Shown here: positions 8,708-20,221 of the stretch, piece after piece | Layout of the letters: every line of letters begins with the position of its first letter | Position numbering within the stretch: the first letter of the stretch is position 1 | Source: Areca catechu | Taxonomy: Eukaryota > Streptophyta > Magnoliopsida > Arecales > Arecaceae | Direction of reading: 5' to 3' | Length of the DNA stretch: 64,000 nucleotides | Assembly (NCBI GenBank): GCA_021397845.1 | Contig: CM038046.1 | Coordinates: forward strand, 65,490,021-65,554,020 | Notes under the pieces: generated by a model | Database searches by the model: none | Told to the model about the DNA's origin: nothing | Seen by the model: the letters and a program-made list of their open reading frames with translations, nothing else | Program-made: the position numbers and the translations under genes

Positions 8708-10314
8708 CATTGCCCGAGAAATTAGGGTTTGTAATAAAGGTTGACCTGGTCAACCAGTTTATTTATTTTTATTTATTTCTTGAGTCACCATTTAAATTTT
8801 GTTGAGTCATGTTGACTCGGTGCAAGTCCCAATGTGGTTTCAATTTTATCCAATATGGTGCCATATTTGTCTTCCAATCAAATCAAGGTCCAAGCAAGTG
8901 GAGGCCATACTCCAAGCCACACGCCCAGCCACACTCCGAGCACACGCCAGGGTCCAGGAGGTGCCACAGAGGCATCCCAGTGTCATGGTCCCCACATCCA
9001 AAGAAGAAAAAAAATTAAATTGGAAGCCAATTTAAAGGAGGCGCCCATACCTGCCAATTGTGTCTAAGCAAAGAAGGAAAGGGACTTCTCTTGGAGAAAA
9101 AATCAAAGAAGGACATCCAACCTACTCCTAATTGAAGTTCAAATCAAAATCAAAGACCTTAACTTGGAGTGGAAGAAAAGAAGAAATGCCATAAGGAGAA
9201 GAGGACTCCAAATCCAAATCCAACTCCAAAGAAGGCGCCATAAAATTTCCAAAAAAATTCTTTATGGCCGTCCCAAATTTTTTTGAAGTCTTGGTCGACC
9301 AAGAGAGGGGGTTTTCTACCTAATCTAGAGGTTGGAAGAGTTTAGTCCCACATGGGAATTTGTACAAGCTTGGAGAAAATTTTAGGTCTATATAATAGAC
9401 CTCTCTTTGTAACTTTAGAATCAATGAAGAAAAATTATTTTTTCTATTCTCTTGTGTTGAGCAACCTAGGTTTCTATTCTTCCGCACTATTCTAAGTGTT
9501 GAGCTCCGTGAGGGGATAATCCAGGTTCCATTGGAGCCTTGAGGAGGTGAGAGATCTCCATCTTTATCCAAAACCCTAGGTTAGCCACTTAAAAATCCAA
9601 AACTCTAGCCGCCCTTCATTATTTTCAATCCATCGAACCCTAGCTCCTTCCATCTCCCATGGCCTCTCTCTTTCTACAAGTCCAGGCCGTCCACCTTCAT
9701 CCAGATCCAGTCCGGCTACTTCAGATCCAGAGCAAGTTCCAAGGAAAATCACATCAGCTTCCAGGAGAATCCAGTTTTCAGCAATTTCAATCTTCAAGTT
9801 CATCAACCTGGTAAATTTTTCCCTTGACTCTCTGATTCCATCAATTGTTTTTCTTCTCTTCCAGATCTTGAGTTCAGGAGAAGCCAACCCGCCAAAGGAC
9901 CAGTATTGGAGGATCCATTGTAAAGATATCTGAATCTGAGGATCCAACAATCTGCTCGGGAGAGTTCTTCCACCAAAATCTGTGAAGATCATTGTCTGGT
10001 TAGGTAAACTATCTCTTCTCTTTATTTCTGTTCTGTTGAAAGTTCGGAGCGAAACCCTAGGTCTGGGAGTTTCTCAACCCCCAGCGATCCGTTGTTTCTG
10101 AACTACTCTGATAATTTAGTTTCCTTAAAATTGTGCTTTCAATTATCATATTAGTATCTTTCAATGTTAGGTTAACTTTTCTTTGATTTGAAGCCAACTT
10201 CTACAAACATATAAAAACAACAAAAAAAAATTAGTTAATCTTAATTTACTTCCGCATCGCATCCCTTTATTTGTTCTGCATCATTTTTGGTATCAGAGCT
10301 TCCGTTCTGCATCA
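8650..10314 (+). repeat. 3' LTR of element A
   Basis: 1665 bp, matching 1337-3000 with about two dozen differences and a few one-base length changes in A or T runs. TATA box at 9389-9397. Ends CTGCATCA, followed by the AAATG target duplication. Confidence 0.95.
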
Positions 10315-10319
10315 AAATG
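10315..10319. repeat. Target site duplication of element A, right copy (AAATG)
   Basis: Exact repeat of 1332-1336, directly after the 3' LTR. Confidence 0.95.
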
Positions 10320-10868
10320 CAAGTGATTGTTTTGGGCTAAGAAAAGGTGATCAAATCCTTCCCTTATCTGACAGAGTAGAAGTTCCATTAGATTGATTTC
10401 AAGTATGATGCACACACATGAAAACCTAATGCAATATGAGACTAAAATCAAAAAAATTATAGAAAATAATTTTTTTTTGTGTTTTATGTTGATGGCAGAT
10501 TAATGAAGATTAGTTTTAGTTTAATTTAGTGCAAGAAAACTAAGTTGGAGAGTTTTAATGGAAAATATTTTCAGCCCTAAACAAATGTGCAAAAATCACA
10601 GCAAGTGGGTGTTTTTTGTCAGGTTTTTTAGATGCAGATTTTTTTTTGGTTTTCAGATCTGTAAAATTAAACTAAAATTTCAGAAAATAAGTAAACTAAT
10701 CACGGATTGATTGCAGAAAAAATCAGAGAAAAACAACAAGGTTTAGATGAAAAATCAGACCTACGTTTTGATTAGGGTGCAGATTTCAGCATGCAGAAAT
10801 TGTGTTTTTGGATTTTTATGTTTAAGTGATGCATGAACATGCCCTAATCCTAAGCTCTGATACAAAAT
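10320..10868 (-). other. Leader of element D, continued, with its PBS
   Basis: On the minus strand this carries the AGATAAGGGAAGG...TTAGCCCAAAAC part of the conserved chromovirus leader block, so it completes the leader broken by element A. The rest, to 10851, is AT-rich and non-coding. The PBS (10852-10863) follows and D's LTR starts at 10869. The 91-aa frame at 10761-11036 spans the leader/LTR junction and is not a gene. Confidence 0.8.
10852..10863 (-). promoter_or_regulatory. PBS of element D (initiator tRNA-Met, one mismatch)
   Basis: GCTCTGATACAA on the plus strand is TTGTATCAGAGC on the minus strand: one mismatch to the tRNA-Met PBS. It lies 5 bp from the LTR end. Confidence 0.8.
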
Positions 10869-12485
10869 TGATGCAAGATGAGTATACAAGGGATGAACAT
10901 AAAAAAATAGCAGATTAAATAGAATAATGAATTTCATATTTTTTTTATGAATTTTTGTTCCCGAAAAAGAGATGCAGAACATACTAGGAGATGATGTAAA
11001 GATTAAAACTACTACCCGCAGATTTAGAACTATCAAAGGGATAAAGAACAGGACCCTAGGGTTAAGAAACCACTAATTAGGGCTTGTTCAACTTTAATAA
11101 AATAGATCTAAAGAGAGGGTTTGGTTCATGTACCTGGAAATGATGTTTTGCTTGTCGTAGACATGGTCTCTCTGCACTCAGGATCAGTGCCTGGAGGATA
11201 AATCCTTGTTCCTGCGAATCTGCCAGCTTTTTATTAGCTAGTCTCGGGGGTAATGAAGACATCTTTCAAGGGTAGGTTCCACTGAAAAATCTTGCAAGCA
11301 TCAAAGGTTAGGGTCACAGATGATGAGAAAAATATAAGATTGGAAGATGAGATAGAAGAGAGGTTAGTGGAGTGCTGGGGATGGCTGGTGATTGGTTGTG
11401 AAGGAGGATGCCTGGCTTGGAAGGGGCAGCCTAAAGCTTGAGGAAGATGCCTGGAGGACTTGATGCTATCTACCTAGAGGAGAGAGATTAGCTGGCAGCC
11501 AAGAGCTTGGAGGGAAGTTGGTTGGCGGCCTAGGGTTGATGGGAGTAGGTGGCAGCCAAGAAGAAGAAGGAAGAGAGAGTGGAGGGGGAGGCCTTGGGCT
11601 TGAGAGCATCCTAGGGTTAGATGGAGTATGGGCAGCCTAGGGTTTGCTGGGAGAAACAAGGGGGCAGCTTGGGTTTAGAAAAAACTAGGGTTTGAAAGGT
11701 AACTGGTCCTTACACCCTCTCCCTCATGGAGTGACAATGCATAAAGGGACAAAATTAGAATAGACACTAAATATTTTTCATCAAAAGTTGTTCATTACAA
11801 GGGGAGGGGGTGGGTACTTATAGATTCACCTAGGTTCCTGGACTCCCTAACAGACTGGGATTACAAAACTTGAGGGCCAAGAAAACTCTCTTGGGCTAGG
11901 GTAGCAATTCCTTGTTGCACTGGGTAGCAATTCCTTGTTCTTGGGCAGCCTCCTTGTGGGCTTGGGTGCATGAACTCCAGGTGGGTGTGGACTGGTCTAG
12001 GGTGCCAACTTTCTTGGGCCTTGGGCTGGGGCACTGGGCTGGGGAGACTTGGATTGTGGTGGCCAAGCTAGGGCTACTTGGATTAAGGTGCCAACTTCAT
12101 GGATTTTATGGGATGCTCCATTGTGGCCTTGGTGGCATGAAAGGTCCCAGGCACCTGGTTGGGGGCTTGAGTAGGGGCCCGGGTGCATGAAGTCCAGCTC
12201 TGGTTAAGGTTGCCTGGTGAATCTCTTGGTCTAGTAACTCTCCTCTTGTAAAAAAATTATAAGATTCATTGGACTAAAATAAGGGACTCACTTGACTAAG
12301 TGGACTCAACTGGACTCAGTTATCTCACTTTATTACAAGACTCAACTTTAATATAAGACTCAATAAACTCACTTAAGTACAGGACTGATGTGACTCAGTA
12401 CTAATGGACTACAGGACTCAAAAAAACCTAACCAAAAATCCATAACGGGCCTAGTAATCTCTGTCTGATCCTTGTGCCCGCACCA
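10869..12485 (-). repeat. 5' LTR of element D
   Basis: On the minus strand it starts TGGTGCGGGCACAAGG (as the A-family LTR head, with one change in the inverted repeat) and ends CTTGCATCA, so TG...CA, 1617 bp. Only the head resembles element A; the body is distinct. It does not carry the embedded PBS copy seen in A. The partner LTR is outside the window, so no target duplication can be checked. It holds runs of CTCA/GACT-rich sequence at 12270-12420. Short frames inside it (11474-11659, 11912-12190) are not genes. Confidence 0.85.
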
Positions 12486-12572
12486 TAATTCATTGGCCAA
12501 GCACCTAAACCTAAGGCTCCATTCCCTAGTGCCTTTGAATCTCCCTTATCTTTGGATAAGAAAAATCTAAAA

Positions 12573-13331
12573 ATGAATGAGATGCTTGAGCTATTCAAGC
12601 AAGTCCAATTAAACCTGTCTCTTCTCGATGCCATTAAACAAGTTCTGGCTTATGCCAAATTTCTTAAGGATCTGTGCACATAGAAACGGAAATCTAAAGC
12701 ACATATACCGAAAAAGATCCAGTTGACCGAGCAAGCTAGCTTAGTCTTTTAAAAAATAGCTCCACCCAAACTCAAAGATTCGGGTACCTCGATCATATCC
12801 TGTGTCATGGGGGACCTTATAATCAAGAAAGCCTTATTAGATTTGGGTGCAAGTATAAATTTTCTTCCAAGTTCGGTGTATGATTTATTCAGATTTGGAG
12901 AACTGAAACCCACGACAGTGACTTTACAATTAACTTACATATCAGTTAAGGTACCTTATGGAATGTTAGAAGATGTGTTGGTGAAAGTAGATGAATTCTA
13001 CTTTCCTATTGATTTTCTTGTTTTGGATATAGAATCTAGCGGTAACCCTTGCCAAATACCCATCATTCTTGGAAGACCTTTCCTAGCTATCGCTAATGCT
13101 TGTATAAAATGTAGGACGGGGGTTATGGATATATCTTTTGGAAACAAGAAAATGAGGTTGAATATCTTCAATGAATGCCAAGGACCTTCCACATATGATT
13201 TTAATGAGGTAAACATGGTAGAGGAAGTGTTAGAAGAAGTTATAGAGGATGAAATTCCAAGATTGCTCGACTCAGATCCTTTACAATGTTTAACACATTT
13301 TGAAGTGGATGAATTTGATGTTGATGGATAA
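12573..13331 (+). pseudogene. Gag 3' end and aspartic protease of element E
   Basis: One frame reads MNEMLELFKQVQ... and ...AIKQVLAYAKFLKDLCT, the segment that precedes the protease in Athila/Tat elements, with in-frame stops at 12681-12683 (TAG) and 12750-12752 (TAA). From 12807 it is open for 174 codons. This piece has KKALLDLGASINFLPSSVYD, where DLGAS is the Athila/Tat form of the protease active site, then the usual TTVTLQL and VPYG...EDVLVKVDEFYFP strands and the IPIILGRPFL flap. An acidic tail follows. The protease would cut Gag-Pol, but the two stops and the missing RT make this a relic. The minus-strand frame at 12998-13486 is its shadow. Confidence 0.85.
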
Positions 13332-14532
13332 ACTAAAGAAATGAACATGTTATTAGAGCTACCTAATTTTTGCACCAATCCTCCATGGGCCATGAAGTAT
13401 GAGCATATGGCACCTCCTTCTAATACACCAAGCTCTTCTTCATTAGAAACCTTACCTACACTGGAATAAGAGCCACTCTTTGTCATGTTAAAGGATTCAT
13501 TCTTAAAACATAATGCAACTTCTGACTAGGAAACCCAACTTGTAGATTTACCAAGCGAACTCAAAGCTGTTGGAGAGACAATCCCTGATCTACCAATAGA
13601 CTACCTGACTAAAATATCATTACAAGAATCAAGTAATACAGTCTTTCAGCATGAAATCTTTGACGATTTGACTGAAGATTTGTCTCACAAACATCTGAAA
13701 TGCACTGGATTTGATGATGTGGAGGACCTATGTGATCTATCAGATCCACCATGATATCAAAGTATAAGCAATTTGTAGCGTCCTCCAACCCTTACCAAGC
13801 CCCTGCAATATCTACCCTACACACCAAGCCATACCCTGCTACTAATCATTTGGAAACATGTCTTAAAGATATGTATAAAGAAAATATCATGTGGAACATT
13901 ATTGATTGGACTTCATCCAACCATCTGCCATGGCCAAGTATATCTAATAATTTAGTGGAGGTATCAATTGATATAATCCATTAAGTTTGGTTGAAGACTT
14001 TAAACTTAGCACTCCTTAGAGGCAATCCAGTTTATGCTTTTATTTTTAACCATTTACTTTCCTTCTTAGGAGAATAATAAAACTAAATTGGAGAGTATGG
14101 TGATAAAGGAACAATCAATGATCGAGTACCCTTCCAGGTGTTATCCTTCCTTATCATTTATTTAAGTATCTCCTTCTATTAGGGACAATGGAAATTAAGT
14201 TGGTGGGGCTAATTAAATCCTCGAGTAAAACTTTAATCTATCTTTGTGTACCAAACTTTGTCTCAATTTGAAAATAATCAAGCTTGCTAAATGATAAATG
14301 ATTAGTGGTTTAGACAATTTTAGAGATACTGAGGGATAAATTATCAAGGAAACCCAATTAATGGTAAAATTTAGACCAGCAAACTTTTTAAGTAATTTCA
14401 GACCCTTCTACCCATTGATATCAATAAAGATTCTACCTTATACTGGTATAAGTGAAAATATCTAAAAAGTCCTATTTAAAGTATAATAAATATAAGGTTT
14501 CTAGCATCTCTCACTGAGTAACTGGGTCCCTT

Positions 14533-14839
14533 CACCTAAGTAAGCATTGTTGCTCGCATCAAAAGGTATGGATATTAAGAAATCCTTTGCGGAAATAGTC
14601 TTAACATGTAGCTTTTTTGACTCGAGTCATTAAGCCTAAAGGGTGTTTTACACCTAATATCCTAAAGTCAACTAGTTTGGGAGCCTTTCACCTAAGTAAG
14701 CATTGTTGTTCGCATCAAAAGGTAAAGATATAAAGATATCTTTTATGGAAATAGTCTTAACATGTAGCTTTTTTGACTCGAGTCATTAAGCCTGAAGGGT
14801 GTTTTACACCTAATATCCTAAAGCCAACTAGTTTGGGAG
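14533..14839 (+). repeat. Two-copy tandem duplication, period 156 bp, in element E
   Basis: CACCTAAGTAAGCATTGTTG begins at 14533 and again at 14689, and the two copies stay closely similar through GACTCGAGTCATTAAGCCT and AACTAGTTTGGGAG. It is non-coding and lies about 360 bp before the PPT. Confidence 0.9.
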
Positions 14840-15188
14840 TTATTGGCCTAAAGCTCACTACAAGGGTCATTTAGAAAACAAGATGTTAGGATATTGCACT
14901 GACTTTATAGTATAAAAAAAGGGACTAAATAAATACTACAACAAAACCAAAGTTGGAGGATTTAAAAGAGTGAGCTAAAAAGTTGGAAAAAGAAGAACTC
15001 TTGAAATTTCTATGGGCTTCACTCAGCCACTAAATGGGTAGAATTGGTAAGTCAATGAAGTACTTCTTCAATGGTCTAACTAGGTATCAATTGATTTTAG
15101 AATAAGTAAGATAATCTTTATTTCTAGGACAAGTTAGTATACACAACTAATTTATTTTCTTTACTCGAGGATAAGCAAAGTTCATGTT

Positions 15189-15196
15189 GCGGGGAG
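15189..15196 (+). promoter_or_regulatory. Polypurine tract of element E
   Basis: GCGGGGAG immediately precedes the TGATGG start of E's LTR at 15197. The preceding CTCGAGGATAAGCAAAG is typical of Athila/Tat elements. Confidence 0.7.
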
Positions 15197-15913
15197 TGAT
15201 GGTTATTAAAAATACTTTAATTAATCTAGTTAAAATTGATATTCATATATAGCTTTTTATAAAAAATGATTTCATTAATGTGAAGAGCTTGATTTTAGGA
15301 GTCCAATGGTGCAAACGACACTCGAATAGAACTTGAAACGAGCTTATATTTGAATTTCAAGAAATTAAACAAAGAATGCATGAATTTTAGCAAAGCCGGT
15401 CCACCATGGACTGGCTGAATGGTTTATAGTTTGGCTTGTGGTCCATGGGCAGCCATCTCTAGTGGTCCACAGAGTAAAACTGTTGACCACAAAGATACTT
15501 TTGAGCTGGAACTTGTCGGAGATGCCACCTGCACCCTCTCCTCTACCCAGAGATGTCGCCGGAGCTGTCGATCGCCAGTTCTCCCCTCCAAAAGTCCTCT
15601 TCACCATGGAGCTACCGATCCTCTTCATCTTCACTATTCCATCACTGCCCAAGCTACTAGGATCACCTGAGAAGACTTCCCCTCACCATCAAGAAGGTCC
15701 ACATGGCTGGAGAAGCTTCCAAACCACCACCCAATCCACTGGCTTTCAACCGCCACCTGAGCCATCCGATATTTGACCATCCATAGCCATCCCTCTCCTC
15801 TCTATTCCCTGATTGGCCTCCTACTTGCCAACCATTCCCTTTTGGATCCAAGCCACCAAATTCTTTTATTCTACACGTCATTCATTGGAGCTCAGTGGAG
15901 ATCATTGGAATGA

Positions 15914-16046
15914 TTGGAATGGATGTAGTGGAGTTCAGTTGGGTCGTTGGAATGGATGCAGTGGAGTTCAGTTGGATCGTTAGAATGGATGTAGTGGAGT
16001 TCAATTGGATCATTGGAATGGATGTAGTTGGAGTTTATTGGGATCG
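15914..16046 (+). repeat. 33-bp tandem repeat, about four copies, in the LTR of element E
   Basis: Units TTGGAATGGATGTAGTGGAG... start at 15914, 15947, 15980 and 16013 with a few substitutions; the fourth is 34 bp and more diverged. Confidence 0.88.
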
Positions 16047-16107
16047 TGGAGCTTAGTTGGAATGATGGAACAGAATTTGGGTGAAGAAATCATGGGTTGT
16101 TGGTGCT

Positions 16108-16112
16108 CATTA
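16108..16112. repeat. Target site duplication of element C, left copy (CATTA)
   Basis: CATTA before the LTR pairs with CATTG at 21687-21691, four of five bases matching, as expected for an old insertion. Confidence 0.65.
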
Positions 16113-17559
16113 TGATGTGGGTACCAGGATTAGACAGAGGCTCCTAAACCCTCTATGGATCTCTAATTAGGATTCTTAATCTTTTGGATCCTGTAATAAG
16201 GCTTTAAGCTTGAGTAATTTACTTTTGAGTCAAGTAATTAGTATCTAGTTGATTTCAATTTTTGATTTAGTCTAGTAATTTGGCCAATTTGGTCAAGTTA
16301 GGGTCAATTGGTCCTGTAATTAGCCATGTTGTTCCACAAGCTCAAGTCAATTTGAAGATGGGCTCAAGCTAGTTTGAATATGAATCAAGCCACCTCTCCA
16401 TGCCAGGTTAGGAGTGCCACATCATCAGTGCCATGTGGCATGGGAGGTGCCACTTCAGCTCATGGAGTGCCACATCATCAATGCCACATGGCATGGGAGG
16501 TGCCACTTCATCAAGCACCTTGGGCGGCCAAGTAAAGCTGAAATTTTAATTTCAAATTCCATGGCTGACTCCCATTAATCTCTCCTTGATCCAAGCCAAA
16601 AAGATCCTCACCCCACTCCACATATCAAGCCATATCACCAAGGATCAAGCCTAGCATTCATGGTTGGTCAAAGCTTCATGAAGAGGAGATTCAAAATTCG
16701 AAATAGGTGCCCCTTGATTCATGAAACAACATCCTCTCTTCACTCCCCCAAATCAAGACTTGTAACCCCTATTTCAAATTTGAATTCAAATGTTAAATGA
16801 GGACTTAGGTGCTTATAAAAATGACCCTAACCCTTTTGTAAAACTAGTTTTTGATGAATGAAAATTTTGAGAAGTTTCTACTTCATTTTAGCCCTTGTCT
16901 TCTTAAACTAGGAACTCTGTGAGAGAGTGCCTTTGTTCTTTCGGACATCGAGGGATGAGAGGCCCTAAGTTCCCTTCCTCCTTCGCAAGCTACCCACCAA
17001 TCTTCAAGCTTGGAAGCTCTTAGAAACTCCACCTGGATGCCTAGCAAGAAGAGCCTCCTCGACCACCTTTCTCAACTCTTTCCCATCCCTTCTTACTTGC
17101 TTATTCCTTCTTCTTGATGTTTTCTAACCCTTCCCTTGGGTGCTCGTAGGTTCTCCAGGTGCCACGGACAATGGAGTCGATCTTCCTTGCCCTCGTGACC
17201 GTCGAACAGAAAGCTAATGAATCCGCAAGGTTGAAGGCTTGATCCTCCAGGCCGCATCCACTAGAGTGAGTGAACTCGGCATCGACCGCATCAGAGTCTT
17301 CACAGTTTGCACCCCTAATCTGCTAAGTAGGTATTGATCTAGATCTAAGTCCTACGGGGTTTCTCAACCCGGGGTCCTCTCATTATCTTTGTTTAGGGAC
17401 TATCTTTGCTTGCTAGAAAGTTCTTATCCTTATAGAATCTCTAGTTCTATTCTCCACTTGACTTCAGGAATTAGTAAACCTATTAAAAAACTTAAAACAA
17501 CAAAAAGAAAAATCACTTGCATGCATCTCATCCATCTTAGCATAGTATTTCCCACATCA
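16113..17559 (+). repeat. 5' LTR of element C
   Basis: Begins TGATGTGGGTACC (a decayed form of the TGGTGTGGACACC head of its partner) and ends CCCACATCA. TATAAAA at 16814-16820 is the likely promoter. Contains a local near-duplication of the AGTGCCACATCATCA motif at 16410-16500. Confidence 0.88.
16814..16820 (+). promoter_or_regulatory. TATA box of element C 5' LTR
   Basis: TATAAAA about 700 bp into the LTR, followed by the R-like segment. The matching site in the 3' LTR is TATAGAAA near 20939, one base changed. Confidence 0.6.
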
Positions 17560-17563
17560 TTTC

Positions 17564-17575
17564 TAGTATCAGAGC
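17564..17575 (+). promoter_or_regulatory. PBS of element C (initiator tRNA-Met, one mismatch)
   Basis: TAGTATCAGAGC, one mismatch to TGGTATCAGAGC, four bases after the 5' LTR. Confidence 0.85.
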
Positions 17576-18586
17576 CTGGTTTGGACTTAGTTTCTTCTTA
17601 AGTACTCAGATCGGGTGCTTCACCATGGCCGTCAAAACATAGAAAGAAGTAAGGCTACAAGACCCTCACATCCCATTCATAGGAGATTTTCTATGGCGTG
17701 TAGGGGTTCCACTATGATTGACCCTTGAAGAAGAAAACAAGGAGTTAGGTATCTTAGATCTTGAAGAAAGTTTTGCATTATTAGATTTCAGTATCTTTAA
17801 AATTATCCATTTTCCAACCTAGTACATAGTCTATTATTTTAGTTTTTTCTGCTTGTAAAAATCTCCAAATTTGCTGATTTTTATTTTACTAGACTCCAAA
17901 TAATATATAGTAATTTTTAGAATTTTTTAAGATTTTATTTCAGTCTATAGATTTTCTACATGCCTGATTACTATCTAAGAATAATTCTGCTCTGAATTTC
18001 AAGCAAGTTCATTTCATCATACTTTCATTTCTACATAGTCTAATTTTGCACTTTAAATTCATATTATTTAATTTCCAGCATCTTATATTTCTACTAAAAT
18101 ACGTCAAAACACAAAAAAAAAAACTTTAGTTCACTTCATTAGACATCATGTGTATGCCATCATCTACATAATTGACTTAAGGGCGATAATATCACAAAAT
18201 AAGGGAAGGAGGTCATTACCTTTCCTTGGCCCGAAAACCACCAACTTACATTTTGAACCTAAGCTTAACATAAAATCTAGTAGCAACCTAATAGCTTAGG
18301 GACATCAACGAGTCGGGTTTAACCATTGTGGGGAAGCTAGTTCATGCAACCCTTCAATTAGTACCGGGAAGCTGGTGTCTAAGGCAAGAGGTTTAGCATC
18401 AAACAACCTAAGCAGTGTTGTGATTCTTTAATTGGGTCCTTATGAAAGCAAGGGGGCCTCCCACACTCCCACCTTTTACCTAGCCAATGAAAGGGCTAGT
18501 TGTTGTGCTGTGCATCTTCTACGTTAATCCATTATGTTTGAACTCCTAGGTCTAGCAAAACTGTAGCACCGTTTTTTATGTGTTGC
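17576..18586 (+). other. Leader of element C
   Basis: No gene. An AT-rich first part is followed, from about 18165, by the block conserved in A, B, A' and D (TTAAGGGCGATAA, ATAAGGGAAGGAG, CCCGAAAACCACC, TTAGGGACATC, CTAGCCAATG), up to the gag ATG. Confidence 0.7.
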
Positions 18587-19515
18587 ATGTCGACTAGGTC
18601 AAGGGTCCCATATCACCCACATCACTCTCAATCAGGTGAACCCATGGAGAACAACCTCGAGAATCAACTTAAGCTCATCACTGAGCAGCTTGCTAAGTTG
18701 ACCCAAAGAGCTGATAGATTTGAAGCAAGGCTAGGAACCCTGAAGAGGACCCGGGAGCCTCACACTGAACCAGAGTTTGAATCACCTCCCCACCCTAAGA
18801 GATTCCCTCAACATGATCCCTCCTTAGAGGCTGAGCCCAGAAGAGTCCCACACCCTAACCCAGCCCAAAATGTTCACCCTAGGGGACCCAATCAGGAGTT
18901 CATGGACCAGGTTAAAAGAGGATCTAGTAGCCTAAAGGAAAAGGAGCCAGGAGTTAACTTGATCAAAGCCAAGGAGTTAGAGAAGGAGATTACTGAGGGA
19001 ACCCCTGCCGCTAAAGAGGTCCAAGAGCCCAAAGAGAACACCCTCAAGAAGTAGTTGAGGCGTTAAAAGAGTTTGAGGATGTTTTCCCTGATGAATTACC
19101 TGATCAACTACCACCCCTTATGGACATCCAGCATGCTATAGACTTGGTCCTAGGAGCCACTTTACCAAACTTTCCATACAATGGAATGAACCCCACCGAG
19201 CCCCAAGAACAACAGAAACAAGTGGACCGTATGTCACCCATAGATTAATGTTCATACATTAAGGTTAGTCTCTTAGGCCTAGAACCAGTCCCTGAGTCTC
19301 CATCCTATTTCCTACCTTTCCCTGAGTCTTGTCATGTTTTTTGAGCCATTAGGTTACATTTCGATGAAATTACCAGGTTGCATGAATCCTTAGAGCCCAT
19401 CCCTTTTGCTACCTACTTCTGGAAGACCCTCTGGCATTTGCTAGAAGTTCATGGTAAATTTTCATGTGCATACCAAACCAGGGTCAAACCTAGAGAGTCT
19501 ATAGTCTGTTAGGTT
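18587..19515 (+). pseudogene. Truncated gag fused to protease/RT-linker and integrase-core scraps (element C)
   Basis: From the ATG at 18587 a frame of 156 codons reads MSTRSRVPYHPHHSQ, a heptad-like segment, a proline- and histidine-rich stretch, then SSLKEKEPGVNLIKAKELEKEI, which in element A lies after the protease. The whole capsid, zinc knuckles and protease are therefore missing. A frameshift near 19040 is followed in another frame by EVVEALKEFEDVFPDELPDQL and IQHAID, the segment before RT in A. Then stops, and ITRLHESLEPIPFATYFWKT, a degenerate integrase-core piece lacking the SDRD motif. Not expected to make an active enzyme. The same parts in the same order occur in B. Confidence 0.82.
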
Positions 19516-19681
19516 TAGGCCCAAGAGTCCAATAAAAAATTCCTCTCAATAAGAATGCATAGTTGAGTCTATATTTTGTTAGGTATCAATACGAGTCTCA
19601 GAGTCCGCTAAATCATTCGCACAGCGTGCATAAGGAAATTAGCCAAAAAAAATTAATCTAAGTAATGATAAATACAAGAAA

Positions 19682-20221
19682 TTGGTTGACTCCAGAAAGC
19701 AAGCCCAAGAATTTGACATATGGGATTCTGTAATGATTATGCTAAGGCCTGAATGGTTTCTACCAGAAACCATTGAGAAAATTCATGCTCATAAAGCTGG
19801 CCCCTTTAAAGTGATAAGAAGAGTTGGCCCTAATTCCTATGTGCTTGAGCTACCCCTGGATTATTGCATTAGCTCGACTTTCAATATCTTAGACTTAGTC
19901 AAGTATAGGAAACCAGCAACCATACCTAGCGAGCCATTTGGGCCTGACCTATCTTTTGAGAGTGAACCCAAACTAGAGTGTCCACCTCCAATTTTACCTG
20001 AGAGAGGAGAACAGATTGAGCGTGTCCTGGATGATCAAGCTAACACCACCCGGGGTAAAGGATATCAGCATTACTTGGTCCAATGGCAAGGTCGACTGGA
20101 ATCCGATGATTCATAGATTATCCAAGAGAACTTGCACCTAGACCCCGACCTTCTTAAGAAATACCAAAGCCAAATCAATCCTTACTTGACAGAGTTGAGT
20201 TTCCTCCCACCCTGGGAGAAT
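19682..20221 (+). pseudogene. Integrase C terminus and chromodomain remnant (element C)
   Basis: From 19682 a frame of 144 codons aligns with A residues of about 1400-1543: SVMIMLRPEWFLPETIEKIH, then the GPF module AGPFKVIRRVGPNSYVLELP, then the chromodomain with YLVQWQGRLESDDS. A TAG at 20114-20116 replaces the Trp codon of the chromodomain; the remaining codons continue to the PPT. No upstream start and no catalytic core. The chromodomain of integrase is known to bind modified histone tails and steer insertion; here the piece is probably kept as cis sequence or decayed. Confidence 0.85.
20214..20221 (+). promoter_or_regulatory. Polypurine tract of element C
   Basis: GGGAGAAT immediately before the LTR start at 20222, identical to that of A and A'. 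Confidence 0.8.

Larger units (their letters stand above)
1337..10314 (+). mobile_element. Element A: full-length, apparently autonomous Ty3/gypsy chromovirus
   Basis: Complete element of 8978 bp: 5' LTR 1337-3000, PBS 3005-3016, leader to 3910, one intact gag-pol frame 3911-8707, PPT 8642-8649, 3' LTR 8650-10314, perfect AAATG target duplications. Domain order protease, RT, RNase H, integrase, chromodomain is that of a chromovirus. By eye the two LTRs differ at about two dozen of some 1660 positions, mostly transitions, so this is one of the younger insertions here. It sits in the leader of minus-strand element D. The chromovirus clade (Tekay, Galadriel or other) cannot be fixed without a tree. 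Confidence 0.96.
13332..15196 (+). other. Internal remnant of element E without RT or integrase
   Basis: Just after the protease come broken stretches (for example VDLPSELKAVGETIPDLPID and a short frame at 13751-13984), then AT-rich non-coding DNA with a 156-bp tandem duplication at 14533-14839. I see no RT, RNase H or integrase motif in any frame, so about 3 kb of pol is deleted. It ends with CTCGAGGATAAGCAAAG and GCGGGGAG, the usual approach to an Athila/Tat 3' LTR. Confidence 0.7.
12486..16112 (+). mobile_element. Element E: decayed Athila/Tat-type Ty3/gypsy element (internal part and left piece of its 3' LTR)
   Basis: After D's LTR, plus-strand sequence typical of the Athila/Tat branch begins in mid-gag, runs through an aspartic protease, skips RT and integrase, and ends in a PPT (15189-15196) and an LTR from 15197. 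Element C split that LTR, and its remainder is at 21687-22370. E's own 5' end lies left of the window, beyond D. It is a host for two insertions and appears to be among the oldest elements here. Confidence 0.8.
15197..16112 (+). repeat. 3' LTR of element E, left piece
   Basis: Starts TGATGG after the PPT and runs to the insertion point of element C at 16113. The other piece is 21687-22370, giving roughly 1.6 kb in total. It includes a 33-bp tandem repeat at 15914-16046. The overlapping frames at 15365-15776 lie in LTR DNA and show no family. Confidence 0.75.

Noticed and set aside
9576..9992. 138-aa minus-strand frame
   Set aside because: Inside the 3' LTR of element A and broken in the 5' LTR copy.
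12998..13486. 162-aa minus-strand frame
   Set aside because: Shadow of the plus-strand protease gene of element E, whose DLGAS motif is clear.
15365..15776. Overlapping frames of 83-112 aa on both strands
   Set aside because: They are in the LTR of element E, with no start context or domain.
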